The notes beneath the pieces are model-generated. The model was given only the letters and a program-made list of their open reading frames with translations. It had not been told where the DNA came from and did not search any database. Made by a program: the position numbers and the translations under genes. This document shows positions 26,231-33,775 of a stretch of 64,000 nucleotides of DNA, piece by piece; position 1 is the first letter of the stretch, and the number at the start of each line of letters is the position of its first letter. The stretch lies in the NCBI GenBank assembly GCA_964396055.1, contig CAYNDV010000004.1:1-64000 (forward strand), written 5' to 3'. The DNA is from CAYJPV01 sp964396055. Lineage in GTDB: Bacteria; Acidobacteriota; Vicinamibacteria; Vicinamibacterales; JAKQTR01.

Positions 26231-26886
26231 GCCGCCACCTTGATCCCTTCCACCGGCGCCGCCAGGCGGGCCCGTTCGATGGCGGCCCGCAGGCGGAAGT
26301 AATGCACGTCGCCGAATCCCGGCACCTGGCAGACATGGGCGCCCGACCGGCGGGCCGCTTCCACGCCGTGAGGCGCGTCCTCCACGATGAGCGTCTCGGC
26401 GGGCGTGACGCCCATGCGCGCCATGGCCGCCAGGTAGATCTCCGGGTCCGGCTTCGGCCGGCTCACGTCTTCGTTGCTGGTGAGGAACTCGAAGTACTCG
26501 TCGAGGCCCGACTGGTGAATCATCAACTGCACGCTGTCGCGCACCGCGTTGGAGCACACCGCCATGCGGTAGCCCTCCTGGCGCAGGCGGCTCAGCATGT
26601 ACTCCTTCTCGAAGACGGGCCGGCACTGCCGCAGGACTTCTTCGCGGGTGTAGACCTGCTTGAGTCGGTTCACCATGCCGTGAATCGCCGAGGGCAGGCC
26701 CTTCTCGACCGTCAGCATCTCCAGCTTCTTGCGGGTTGGGAGGCCGTTGTAGGTGGACAGGTGCTCGTAGCGGGTGATCTCGAAGCCGAACAGCCGGAGC
26801 GCCCGGTTGAGCGCGTCGTAGTGCCACTCGGTGGCGTCCACGAGCACGCCGTCGAGGTCGAACAGCACACAGCTGATGTGATTCAC
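26227..26886 (-). CDS. HAD-superfamily phosphatase, beta-phosphoglucomutase-like
   Basis: 219 residues, GTG start after AGGAG. The four HAD motifs are visible: LFDLDGVLVD (nucleophile and acid/base aspartates), VCSNAVRDS, KPDPEIYL and VEDAPHGVEAA. A cap domain lies between motifs I and II. The subfamily includes phosphoglucomutases and sugar-phosphate phosphatases. Its neighbours (cupin and two nucleotidyltransferases) suggest action on a sugar phosphate destined for NDP activation. Confidence 0.88.
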   Translation of the reverse strand: MNHISCVLFDLDGVLVDATEWHYDALNRALRLFGFEITRYEHLSTYNGLPTRKKLEMLTVEKGLPSAIHGMVNRLKQVYTREEVLRQCRPVFEKEYMLSRLRQEGYRMAVCSNAVRDSVQLMIHQSGLDEYFEFLTSNEDVSRPKPDPEIYLAAMARMGVTPAETLIVEDAPHGVEAARRSGAHVCQVPGFGDVHYFRLRAAIERARLAAPVEGIKVAA

Positions 26887-26897
26887 GATGGTGCTCC

Positions 26898-27236
26898 TCA
26901 GGCGGTGACACCCGGGCCGGCCGGGTACTTGTCTCCGATCACGCTCGGCATCTTGACGACGACCGTGGCCGCCTCGGTCAGTGCCTCGAAGTCGGTTGGT
27001 TCGCCCGGCGCGAGCAGGACGATGTCGCCCGCGGTCAGGGTCTCGCCGTTCATCCGGACCGTGCCGGCGGCAATCAGGGTCAGTTCGGTCGCCACCCGGT
27101 GGACGTGGGCGGCCTCGGCCGCGCCAGCCGCATACCGCTTGTACGCGACCTCACAGGCCGACGTCCGGATGCACGACGGCTCGAAATCGCCGACCATCCA
27201 GCCGCCAACCATGTCGGTCAACCGACACCGTGTCAT
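26898..27236 (-). CDS. Small cupin-domain protein
   Basis: 112 residues. A single conserved barrel: AAHVHRVATELTLIAAGTVRMNG gives the first cupin motif (H-x-H and E), and LTAGDIVLLAPGEPTDFEAL the second. AGGAG stands 7 nt before the ATG at 27236. First gene of the minus-strand glycan operon, 11 bp ahead of the HAD gene. Similar short cupins occur in surface-polysaccharide clusters, where they bind or isomerise sugar phosphates, but the substrate cannot be read from the sequence. Confidence 0.82.
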   Translation of the reverse strand: MTRCRLTDMVGGWMVGDFEPSCIRTSACEVAYKRYAAGAAEAAHVHRVATELTLIAAGTVRMNGETLTAGDIVLLAPGEPTDFEALTEAATVVVKMPSVIGDKYPAGPGVTA

Positions 27237-27340
27237 CGTCGCGCTCCTCGGCAACCGGGGCGAATGGCCCATTCAGGGCCGGGACCGCGGGCCCGTGCCG
27301 GGTCCCAGGGGGCTGGCTGCAAATCCGGATCCAGCCGCAT

Positions 27341-27398
27341 AAACCAATCCCGGATTGATTGATGCGCCCCGGTGAATAAATCAATCCGGGATTGATTT
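27341..27398 (-). repeat. Composite double-palindrome element, copy A
   Basis: A perfect palindrome (27378-27398: arms AAATCAATCC and GGATTGATTT around one base) overlaps the TGA stop (27381-27383) of the GDPD gene, followed on the minus strand by a short spacer and a degenerate palindrome (27341-27361). Same order and orientation as the element at 50328-50392: stop codon, perfect palindrome, spacer, degenerate ATCAAYCCGGGATTGG half. Also nearby is a 6-bp stem (27311-27316/27331-27336). Confidence 0.8.
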
Positions 27399-28067
27399 GC
27401 CGGCGAGTGTCGCGGCCAGTGCTGCGGGATAGTCGGTGCAGATGCCGTGGATGCCCCAGGCCAGGGCCTGGCTCCAGCGGGCCCTGGACTCGGCCAGGGA
27501 CCGGCCGTGCAGGTCGGGTGAGACGAGGTGAACCAGGCGCCCGGCCCCTGTCAGCCGCTCGACATCCTCCCGTGCGGCCCATGGACCGTCGAACTCGTCG
27601 AGCCAGATGACGGAGGCCTCCGGGATGGACAGCGCCCGCTCGATGGGCTCTCCACGATCGCTGACCCGGGCCGCGAGCTGAATCCGGGGGTGGGCCTCCC
27701 TGAACAACCGGGCGGCGCGACCAGGCTCGTCTTCCAGCAGTTCCATGTCGAACAGGAAGACCTGGCCGCTGATGCCCTCTCGGTCCAGCCAGGACACCAG
27801 TTCGGCTTCGTATCCGAGCTCCTTCACGTTGAGTGCGATGAGCGCGTCGGGATACCGACGCACCTCGGCGCAGAACGCGCCGGCGTCGAGACCGTCGCCG
27901 GGCGGCTGCGGATCGTGGGACAGATAGAAACGGCCGTCCGCGTGGCGGCGGATGTCGGTTTCGAGTCCCCAGCCAGATCCGAGCGCTTCCCGGATGGCGG
28001 GGAGGGTGTTTTCCGTGGTCCGGTCGGCGCCGGCAACATTGGCCCGGTGAGCGAGGATGCGGATCAC
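27381..28067 (-). CDS. Glycerophosphodiester phosphodiesterase-family protein
   Basis: 228 residues, GTG start at 28067 without an obvious ribosome site. N-terminal ILAHRANVAGADRTTENTLPA carries the HR-x-EN motif, and LETDIRRHADGRFYLSHDP the E-x-D ... HD metal/catalytic motif of GDPD enzymes, which hydrolyse glycerophosphodiesters to glycerol-3-phosphate and an alcohol. The middle is divergent and the usual signal peptide is missing, so it is predicted cytosolic. The last codons (GKSIPD) and the TGA lie inside a palindromic element, so the C-terminus may have been rewritten by that element. Confidence 0.78.
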   Translation of the reverse strand: MIRILAHRANVAGADRTTENTLPAIREALGSGWGLETDIRRHADGRFYLSHDPQPPGDGLDAGAFCAEVRRYPDALIALNVKELGYEAELVSWLDREGISGQVFLFDMELLEDEPGRAARLFREAHPRIQLAARVSDRGEPIERALSIPEASVIWLDEFDGPWAAREDVERLTGAGRLVHLVSPDLHGRSLAESRARWSQALAWGIHGICTDYPAALAATLAGKSIPD

Positions 28068-28137
28068 GCCCGGGCGGTTGCAAGAGACGGGCCGACGCCG
28101 GCCAGCCGGACGCCTGCTGCGGGAGGCGGTGGAGGTG

Positions 28138-28143
28138 TAAGAT
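28138..28143 (+). promoter_or_regulatory. -10 element of the DUF202 gene
   Basis: TAAGAT, 16 nt before the TTG start. Transcription would begin close to the GAGGAG ribosome site (28151-28156), giving a leader of about ten bases. No clear -35. Confidence 0.45.
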
Positions 28144-28159
28144 CCGCGTCGAGGAGCGC

Positions 28160-28438
28160 TTGAACACCCCCTATGAACGGTTCGACCCGGCTTCGCTGAT
28201 CCTGCGCGACGAACTGGCCATCGACCGCACCCTGCTGGCCAACGAGCGCACGTTCCTGGCCTACGCGCGATCGGCGGTGGCACTGGTGCTGGCGGGGCTG
28301 ACCTTCGTCCACTTCTCCGAGAGCGGCTGGTACCGTGTGGTCGGGGTGCTGTGCGTCCCGCTCGGCGTGGCCGTCCTGCTCTTCGGCACCAGGCGTTTCG
28401 TGCGCACGCGGGCGCATATCCGGAGGGTACGCAGATGA
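28160..28438 (+). CDS. DUF202 (YidH-like) small membrane protein
   Basis: 92 residues, TTG start; GAGGAG is only 3 nt upstream, an unusually short spacing, but no other in-frame start fits. The family pattern is clear: LANERTFLAYARSAVALVLAGLTFVHF followed by a second membrane helix VVGVLCVPLGVAVLLFGTRRF. DUF202 proteins are short inner-membrane proteins of unknown function. The gene overlaps the sialidase-like gene as ATGA, so they are translated together. Confidence 0.85.
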   Translation: MNTPYERFDPASLILRDELAIDRTLLANERTFLAYARSAVALVLAGLTFVHFSESGWYRVVGVLCVPLGVAVLLFGTRRFVRTRAHIRRVRR

Positions 28439-29571
28439 CCGTCCGTTGCCGGGCCGCCGCTGTGGGCGCACTGGCCGCAGCGGTTGCCGCAACGGGGTGG
28501 GCCCGGCAGGCGACGCCACGTTTTGTCGATCTCACGGCTGACGCCGTCCGCGTCGTCGTCGACCGCCAGCCGGGGCAGTACCTCGGACATCCCACCACCG
28601 TGCTGCTCGAAGACGGCCGGACGATCGTGGCCGTCTACCCGCAGGGCCACGGCCAGGGCGGCATCGTCCTCAAGCGCAGCGGCGATGGAGGCGTGACGTG
28701 GTCCGGGCGGCAGCCCGTGCCCGCCAGTTGGGCGACCTCGAAGGAGACCCCGACGATTCACCGCGTGGTCGACGGGGCAGGGACGAAGCGGCTGATCGTG
28801 TTCTCGGGGCTCTACCCGGTTCGTTCGTCGCTGTCGGCCGACGACGGCCGCACGTGGACCAACCTGACACCCATCGGCGAGTTCGGCGGCATCGTGGCGA
28901 TGAGCAGCGTCGTCACCCTGCGGTCCGGGCGCGGCCACTACCTGGCGCTCTTCCATGACGACGGGCGCTTCATTCGCGAAGGCGGTCAGCGCGCCGACCC
29001 GCCGGTTTTCACGCTGTACTCCACGCGGTCGTCGGACGGCGGGGTGACGTGGAGCGCGCCGACCGCCATCTTCTCCAGCAGCGATGTCCACCTCTGCGAG
29101 CCGGGCGCGGTCCGATCGCCGGACGGGACGCGCCTGGCCGTGCTGCTGCGCGAGAACGCGCGCCGGCGCGAATCGCACCTCATCACCTCGGATGACGAAG
29201 GCGCCACGTGGAGTGCCCCGCGGGAGCTGCCTGCGGCGCTCACCGGCGACCGCCACGTCGGGGCGCACGTCGGCGGCCGGATGTTCGTCACGTTCCGCGA
29301 CATGGCCCGCGGGTCGCCGACCCGGGGCGACTGGGTGGCGTGGGTCGGGACCTGGGACGACCTGGTGCTCGGGCGCCCGGGACAGTACCGCCTGCGGCTG
29401 CAGGACAACCACCACGACTGGGATTGCTGCTATCCGGGCGTCGAAGTCCTGCCGGACGACACGGTCGTGACCACGACCTACGGGTACTGGACGCCGGGCG
29501 AGCCTCCATACGTGCTCAGCCTGCGGCTGTCCCTGGCCGACGTGGACGCCCGTGCGTCCGGGCAACGTTGA
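28435..29571 (+). CDS. Secreted sialidase-family (BNR/Asp-box) protein
   Basis: 378 residues, ATG at 28435 after GGAGGG. A signal peptide is evident (residues 1-23, ending near ATGWARQA). Four Asp-box motifs mark the blades of a six-bladed propeller: SGDGGVTW, SADDGRTW, SSDGGVTW and SDDEGATW. This is the exo-alpha-sialidase fold; whether the catalytic arginine triad and Tyr/Glu pair are complete cannot be judged without structure-based alignment, so the substrate may be another glycan. Translationally coupled to the DUF202 gene. Confidence 0.8.
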   Translation: MTVRCRAAAVGALAAAVAATGWARQATPRFVDLTADAVRVVVDRQPGQYLGHPTTVLLEDGRTIVAVYPQGHGQGGIVLKRSGDGGVTWSGRQPVPASWATSKETPTIHRVVDGAGTKRLIVFSGLYPVRSSLSADDGRTWTNLTPIGEFGGIVAMSSVVTLRSGRGHYLALFHDDGRFIREGGQRADPPVFTLYSTRSSDGGVTWSAPTAIFSSSDVHLCEPGAVRSPDGTRLAVLLRENARRRESHLITSDDEGATWSAPRELPAALTGDRHVGAHVGGRMFVTFRDMARGSPTRGDWVAWVGTWDDLVLGRPGQYRLRLQDNHHDWDCCYPGVEVLPDDTVVTTTYGYWTPGEPPYVLSLRLSLADVDARASGQR

Positions 29572-29743
29572 CCCGCGGCCCCGGAGGTTCCCGGCCGACG
29601 GACCTTGCGGCCCTCGCTGTCATCCTGGAAGGTCCCGACGGCATTTCTTCGGGTCAGGAATGGGAGATCCGGTATACGCTCGCCCCGTAGCCCTCCGTCG
29701 GGGCCACCGGAGTGCGGGCCGGATCCCCGCAGGAGCGTGCCCC
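29572..29743 (+). promoter_or_regulatory. 172-bp gap with a possible promoter
   Basis: No gene seen. TATACG (29673-29678) could be a -10 box for the VWA gene, with a weak TTCGGG 19 nt upstream and a leader of about 60 nt. AGGAG ends this gap 8 nt before the VWA start. Confidence 0.3.
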
Positions 29744-30691
29744 ATGCCCAGCCGCCGTTGGATGATCGTGGTGCTCGGCGTCCTGGTCGCCTGCGTGGCC
29801 GGACCCGCCGCCGCGCAGACCGAGCAGAACGTCTACGTCACCGTGATCGGCAAGTCGGGCATGCCCGTGTTCGGCCTGGGTGCGGACTTCTTTGCGATTC
29901 GCGAAGACGGCCGCGACCGCGAGGTGGTGCGGGCGGCGCCGGCGCAGGGGCCGATGCACGTGGCGTTGCTCGTCGACACGAGCAGCGCCATCGGTGCGGC
30001 CGCCGAGCCCTATCGGTCGGCAATCAACGCGTTTGTCACCCTCGTCTCGCCGGGCAACCGGATGGCGATCTACGAGTTTGGCGCCAATGCGCTCCAGATG
30101 GTGCCGTTCACCGACGACGTGATGCGGCTCAAGGAGGGCGTGGCCCGGATCGTCGCCCGGTCCGATTCCCTTCCGCGCCTGGTCGACGCCATCGACATGG
30201 CGTGCGCCGACCTCAAGGCCCAGCGGCCCGAACGTCCCGTGGTCGTGGTGGTCAGCGTGGCGGGCACCGATACGAGCGCGCGCACGGCCGGCAACGTCAT
30301 CAAGCAGTTGATCGACCTCCCGGCTGCCCTGCACATCGTGGCCGTCTCGGGCGTGCCGGGCGGGCCGTCGAGCCCGTCGCTGACCACTTCCGCCGGCCGT
30401 GACGAGGTCGCGCGCCGCCAGCGCATCCTCCAGATGGAGGCCGCGGGCGAGGGCGACCGCGAACGGACGCGGCTGATGACGGAAGGGACGACGAAGTCCG
30501 GCGGGGCGGTGCACCGCGTCGCCAGCGTGCTCGCGGTCCAGAACGGGCTGGACCGGGTGAGCGCGGAACTGGCGGCCTGTTACCGCGTCACGTTCACGCG
30601 CCCGTCGCCGGGCCGGATGAAGGACCTGCAGGTGGGCGTCATGCTGGATGACGTCGTCGTGCGGGCCACGGCGGCCCCGGCGTCCCGCTGA
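29744..30691 (+). CDS. Secreted VWFA-domain protein of acidobacterial type
   Basis: 315 residues, AGGAG 8 nt before the ATG. Signal peptide at residues 1-24 (VVLGVLVACVAGPAAAQT). Then the short N-terminal module FGLGADFFAIREDGRDREV, typical of the VWFA-related proteins abundant in Acidobacteria, and a von Willebrand A domain with a DTSSA metal-site motif at its first strand. These exported proteins have no assigned biochemical role. The gene converges on pgl with a 9-bp gap. Confidence 0.87.
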   Translation: MPSRRWMIVVLGVLVACVAGPAAAQTEQNVYVTVIGKSGMPVFGLGADFFAIREDGRDREVVRAAPAQGPMHVALLVDTSSAIGAAAEPYRSAINAFVTLVSPGNRMAIYEFGANALQMVPFTDDVMRLKEGVARIVARSDSLPRLVDAIDMACADLKAQRPERPVVVVVSVAGTDTSARTAGNVIKQLIDLPAALHIVAVSGVPGGPSSPSLTTSAGRDEVARRQRILQMEAAGEGDRERTRLMTEGTTKSGGAVHRVASVLAVQNGLDRVSAELAACYRVTFTRPSPGRMKDLQVGVMLDDVVVRATAAPASR

Positions 30692-30700
30692 CGCGGCCGG

Positions 30701-31417
30701 TCACCGGGCCAGATCGGCAGCGGCGGCGTGATCGGCCAGCAGCAGGACGGACGCGCTCCCGCAGACGACCCGTGAGACGGGCAGGGTGCCCGAGGGATCC
30801 TCCACGGCGGCACGCACCGCGTGCCGCTTCTCCCGTCCCAGCGCGAACACGATGAGGTGCGACGCCGCCGTCAGGGCCCGGAGGGTCAGGGTGACGCGGA
30901 CGGCCGGTGGCTTGGGCGCATCGCGGACGACAGCCACGGTCCGCGCGTCGTCATCGAGCAGCGGGTGCCCCGGGAAGAGCGAACACACATGGGCGTCGGG
31001 CCCGAGTCCGAGCAGGATGACGTCGAGGCCGCCGCCCGGCCCCGCGGCCCGCGCGAGGCGGTCCGCGTACGCGTCCGCGACGGCACCGAGATCGGGGCGC
31101 TCGGCCTCGATGCGGTGCACGCGATCGGCGGTTGCCGGGACGCGGTCCAGGCACACTTCGCGCGCCAGCCTGTAATTCGAGTCCTCGTGATCTGGCGGCA
31201 CGGCCCGTTCGTCTCCCCAGAAGATGTCCAGGCTGCCCCACGGCAGCGCCGCAGTGGCGAGGGCGGGGCCGAGCGTGCGGAACCCGGTGCCCCCGGTGAG
31301 GGCCATCGATGCCCGCCCGCGGGACTCCACCGCCCGTGTCAACACGGCCGCGCACCGGGCGGCCAGCAACCGGGCCAGCAGGCCCTGGTCCGCCACGATG
31401 AGGTCGGGCGATCGCAT
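30701..31417 (-). CDS. pgl: 6-phosphogluconolactonase
   Basis: 238 residues of the DevB/SOL type. Hydrolyses 6-phosphogluconolactone to 6-phosphogluconate, second step of the oxidative pentose phosphate pathway. Family signatures: ALTGGTGFRTLG (SGGSTP-like), IFWGDERAVPPDHEDSNYRLA and LLGLGPDAHVCSLFPGHP, the last being the G-x-G-x-D-x-H-x-x-SLFPG active-site segment. Divergent from zwf, the preceding enzyme of the pathway, with 54 bp between the two ATGs, so the pair is probably co-regulated from one region. Confidence 0.93.
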   Translation of the reverse strand: MRSPDLIVADQGLLARLLAARCAAVLTRAVESRGRASMALTGGTGFRTLGPALATAALPWGSLDIFWGDERAVPPDHEDSNYRLAREVCLDRVPATADRVHRIEAERPDLGAVADAYADRLARAAGPGGGLDVILLGLGPDAHVCSLFPGHPLLDDDARTVAVVRDAPKPPAVRVTLTLRALTAASHLIVFALGREKRHAVRAAVEDPSGTLPVSRVVCGSASVLLLADHAAAADLAR

Positions 31418-31425
31418 GAGGCTGA

Positions 31426-31432
31426 TAGGATA
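31426..31432. promoter_or_regulatory. Shared symmetric -10 for pgl and zwf (TAGGATA)
   Basis: Plus strand reads TAGGAT (31426-31431), a good -10 for zwf. The minus strand of 31427-31432 reads TATCCT, a good -10 for pgl only 9 nt from its ATG, so the pgl leader would be about 2-3 nt. The two boxes overlap by five bases. A near-identical arrangement (TAGTATA) occurs at 33764-33770. No strong -35 boxes. Confidence 0.5.
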
Positions 31433-31471
31433 GCCCAGGTGCGCGCAGGGGCGCGCCCTGGAGCACCCGCG

Positions 31472-32830
31472 ATGAGCCCACGTCCCTCCGTGCCTTCCGA
31501 CGCCCTCGTCCTGTTCGGATCGAGCGGCGACCTTGCGTCACGCAAGATCTTCCCGGCGCTCTACGCCATGGCGCGTCGAGGACGGGTGACGTTCCCGGTG
31601 ATCGGCGTCGGGCGCTCGGGCTGGTCGCTCGAGACCTTCGTGGCCAGGGCCAGGCGCAGCGTGATCGATCGGGTGGGCCAGATCGACGAGACGGCGTTCG
31701 CCGCCCTGGCGTCGCGCCTGCAGTACGTGGACGGCGACTATCATGAGGCCGCGACCTTCGAGCGGATTCACGCGGCCCTCGGGCCGGCATCGCGGCCGGT
31801 GTTCTACCTCGCGATCCCGCCGAGCATGTTCACGGTGGTCGTGTCGCAGTTGGCGCGGGCCGGGTGCACGCGTGATGCGCGCGTGGTGGTGGAAAAGCCC
31901 TTCGGCCGCGACCTGGCCAGCGCCGAGGACCTCAACCGCACACTGCACGAGGCCTTTCCCGAGCACTCGGTGTTCCGCATCGACCACTACCTGGGCAAGG
32001 GCCCGGTCCAGAACATCCTGTACTTCCGCTTCGCCAACGCCTTTCTCGAACCGATCTGGAACCGCCATCACGTGGCGGGGGTGCAGATCACGCTCGCCGA
32101 ACAGTTCGGGATGAACGGGCGCGGCAAGTTCTACGAGGAGGTGGGCGTCGTCCGCGACATCATCCAGAACCACCTCCTGCAGCTGATCTCGTACCTGGCC
32201 ATGGAGGCGCCGTCGGGCACCTACTCGGAAGCGATCCGCGACGAACAGGCGAAGGTGCTGCGGACGGTGCGCCCGCTGGACCGGGAGCACCTGGTGCTGG
32301 GGCAGTACCGCGGGTACCTGGACGAACCGGGCGTGGCGCCCGGGTCGCAGGTGCCCACCTACGCGGCCGCCCGGCTGCACATCGATTCATGGAGGTGGTC
32401 CGGCGTGCCGTTCACCGTCCGGGCGGGGAAGGGCCTGGCGGCCACCGTGAGCGAAGTCGTCGTGACGCTCCGCAATCCGCCCCAGGTCGTCTTCGCCGAA
32501 GGCCTGCCGGAGCCCTGCAACTACGTGCGGTTCCGGCTGGGTCCGGACGTGGCGATCGCCATCGGCGCGCGCGTCAAGACCGCCGGCGAGGGCACGACCG
32601 GGCACCCCGTCGAACTGGTCCTGACGCACGATCCCCGGGCGGCGGCGATGGGCGACTACGAACGCCTGCTCGGCGACGCCATGGCGGGCGATCCCCAACT
32701 CTTCGCCCGCGAGGACGTCGTCGAAGCCGCCTGGGCCGTGGTGGACCCGGTGCTGGGCGCGGGCGGCCCGCTCCACGTGTACGAGCCGGGCAGTTGGGGA
32801 CCCGCCGCCGCAACCCCCTGGTTCCGTTGA
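31472..32830 (+). CDS. zwf: Glucose-6-phosphate 1-dehydrogenase
   Basis: 452 residues; oxidises glucose-6-phosphate to the lactone with NAD(P)+. N-terminal nucleotide-binding loop LFGSSGDLASRKIFPALY; active-site segment RIDHYLGKGPVQN with catalytic histidine; VVEKPFGRDL and the later conserved RWSGVPFTVRAGKGL. A few percent shorter than typical enzymes of about 490 residues. GGAG precedes the ATG at 31472. Shares a promoter region with pgl and ends at a strong bidirectional terminator. Confidence 0.95.
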   Translation: MSPRPSVPSDALVLFGSSGDLASRKIFPALYAMARRGRVTFPVIGVGRSGWSLETFVARARRSVIDRVGQIDETAFAALASRLQYVDGDYHEAATFERIHAALGPASRPVFYLAIPPSMFTVVVSQLARAGCTRDARVVVEKPFGRDLASAEDLNRTLHEAFPEHSVFRIDHYLGKGPVQNILYFRFANAFLEPIWNRHHVAGVQITLAEQFGMNGRGKFYEEVGVVRDIIQNHLLQLISYLAMEAPSGTYSEAIRDEQAKVLRTVRPLDREHLVLGQYRGYLDEPGVAPGSQVPTYAAARLHIDSWRWSGVPFTVRAGKGLAATVSEVVVTLRNPPQVVFAEGLPEPCNYVRFRLGPDVAIAIGARVKTAGEGTTGHPVELVLTHDPRAAAMGDYERLLGDAMAGDPQLFAREDVVEAAWAVVDPVLGAGGPLHVYEPGSWGPAAATPWFR

Positions 32831-32832
32831 GT

Positions 32833-32857
32833 GAAAAAGGGGCCTGGCCCCTTTTTC
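32833..32857. terminator. Bidirectional intrinsic terminator between zwf and ppk2
   Basis: A 12-bp complementary pair (32833-32844 with 32846-32857; GAAAAAGGGGCC and complement). The A5 and T5 tracts flank the G/C-rich core, so it gives a U-tract in both directions. In practice the innermost pairs open to form the loop. It starts 2 bp after the zwf stop, and its right arm contains part of the TGA stop (32856-32858) of ppk2. Confidence 0.9.
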
Positions 32858-33758
32858 ATTCGGCCAGGAGCAGGCGCCGGGCGGCCCCGAGTTCTTTCTG
32901 CTGCGCCGGCGTCACCACCGGGTAGGCCAGGTCCAGCGATCCGAGCGCGTCGACCGCCGCGGCCGCGACAATCGTGCGCGTGAACCACTTGTTGTCGGCC
33001 GGCACCACGTACCAGGGCGCTTCCTCGGAGGCGGTGGCGCGGATCATGTCCTCGTAGGCCCGCATGTAGTCCTTCCAGAACCCCCGCTCGCGGGCGTCGG
33101 CCGACGAGAACTTCCAGTTCTTCTCGGGCCGGTCCAGGCGTTCGAGGAACCGGCGCTTCTGCTCGCGTCGTGAGACGTGCAGGAAGAACTTGCGGATCAG
33201 CACGCCGTTGCGGCTGAGATACCGCTCGAAGCTCCGGATGTCCTCGTAGCGCTCGCGCCAGATCCGGCCCGACACGAGGTCCGGCGGCAGTTTCTGCTTC
33301 GCCAGAATCTCCGGGTGCACGCGCACCACGAGTACCTCTTCGTAGTACGACCGATTGAAGATGCCGATCCTGCCGCGCTCGGGCAGGTGGCGCTGACAGC
33401 GCCAGAGGAAATCGTGATCCAGTTCCTCGGCCGACGGGGCCTTGAAGGCCGCGACCTGACATCCCTGCGGGTTGACGCCCGACATGACGTGCTTGATGGC
33501 GCCGTCCTTGCCGGCGGCGTCCATCGCCTGGAAGATGAACAGCACCGCCCAGCGGTCCTGGGCGTACAGCATGTCCTGCAGGGCGGCGAGGGCGTCGATG
33601 CCCGTGGTCAGGGCTTCCTTCGCCCGCTCCTTGTCCTCCTGCTTGAGGTTGCCGGTGTCCGAGGGGCTGATGTCGTCCAGCCGGAACTTCCGGCCATTCG
33701 AGATGCGGTACGGGCGCGACAGCTCGCGGGCGGCCTTGACGACGTTCTTCAGTTTCAT
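32856..33758 (-). CDS. ppk2: Polyphosphate kinase 2 family phosphotransferase, single module
   Basis: 300 residues. Single-domain PPK2 with P-loop FQAMDAAGKDGAIKH and catalytic segment GIFNRSYYEEVLVVRVHPE, then RKFFLHVSRREQKRRF. The family phosphorylates ADP/GDP or AMP using polyphosphate, in the cytosol; the exact class cannot be fixed here. Start chosen at the ATG at 33758 (MKLKNVV). A -10 hexamer TATACT ends 6 nt before this ATG, so the mRNA is probably leaderless. It pairs functionally with the two-module enzyme at 196-1710. Confidence 0.92.
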   Translation of the reverse strand: MKLKNVVKAARELSRPYRISNGRKFRLDDISPSDTGNLKQEDKERAKEALTTGIDALAALQDMLYAQDRWAVLFIFQAMDAAGKDGAIKHVMSGVNPQGCQVAAFKAPSAEELDHDFLWRCQRHLPERGRIGIFNRSYYEEVLVVRVHPEILAKQKLPPDLVSGRIWRERYEDIRSFERYLSRNGVLIRKFFLHVSRREQKRRFLERLDRPEKNWKFSSADARERGFWKDYMRAYEDMIRATASEEAPWYVVPADNKWFTRTIVAAAAVDALGSLDLAYPVVTPAQQKELGAARRLLLAE

Positions 33759-33763
33759 CGGCG

Positions 33764-33770
33764 TAGTATA
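33764..33770. promoter_or_regulatory. Shared symmetric -10 (TAGTATA) for two leaderless genes
   Basis: Only 17 bp separate the divergent ATGs at 33758 and 33776. The minus strand reads TATACT (33770-33765) and then 6 nt to the ppk2 ATG. The plus strand reads TAGTAT (33764-33769) and then 6 nt to the small-protein ATG. With the usual 6-7 nt between -10 and start site, both mRNAs would begin at or next to the A of ATG. Neither gene has a ribosome site. Confidence 0.6.
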
Positions 33771-33775
33771 GGGCC

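Noticed and set aside
27381..27398. Palindrome as a simple intrinsic terminator of the GDPD gene
   Set aside because: The stem is A/T-rich at its outer part and could terminate, but the paired degenerate copy in fixed orientation at both loci argues for a repeat element rather than two independent terminators.
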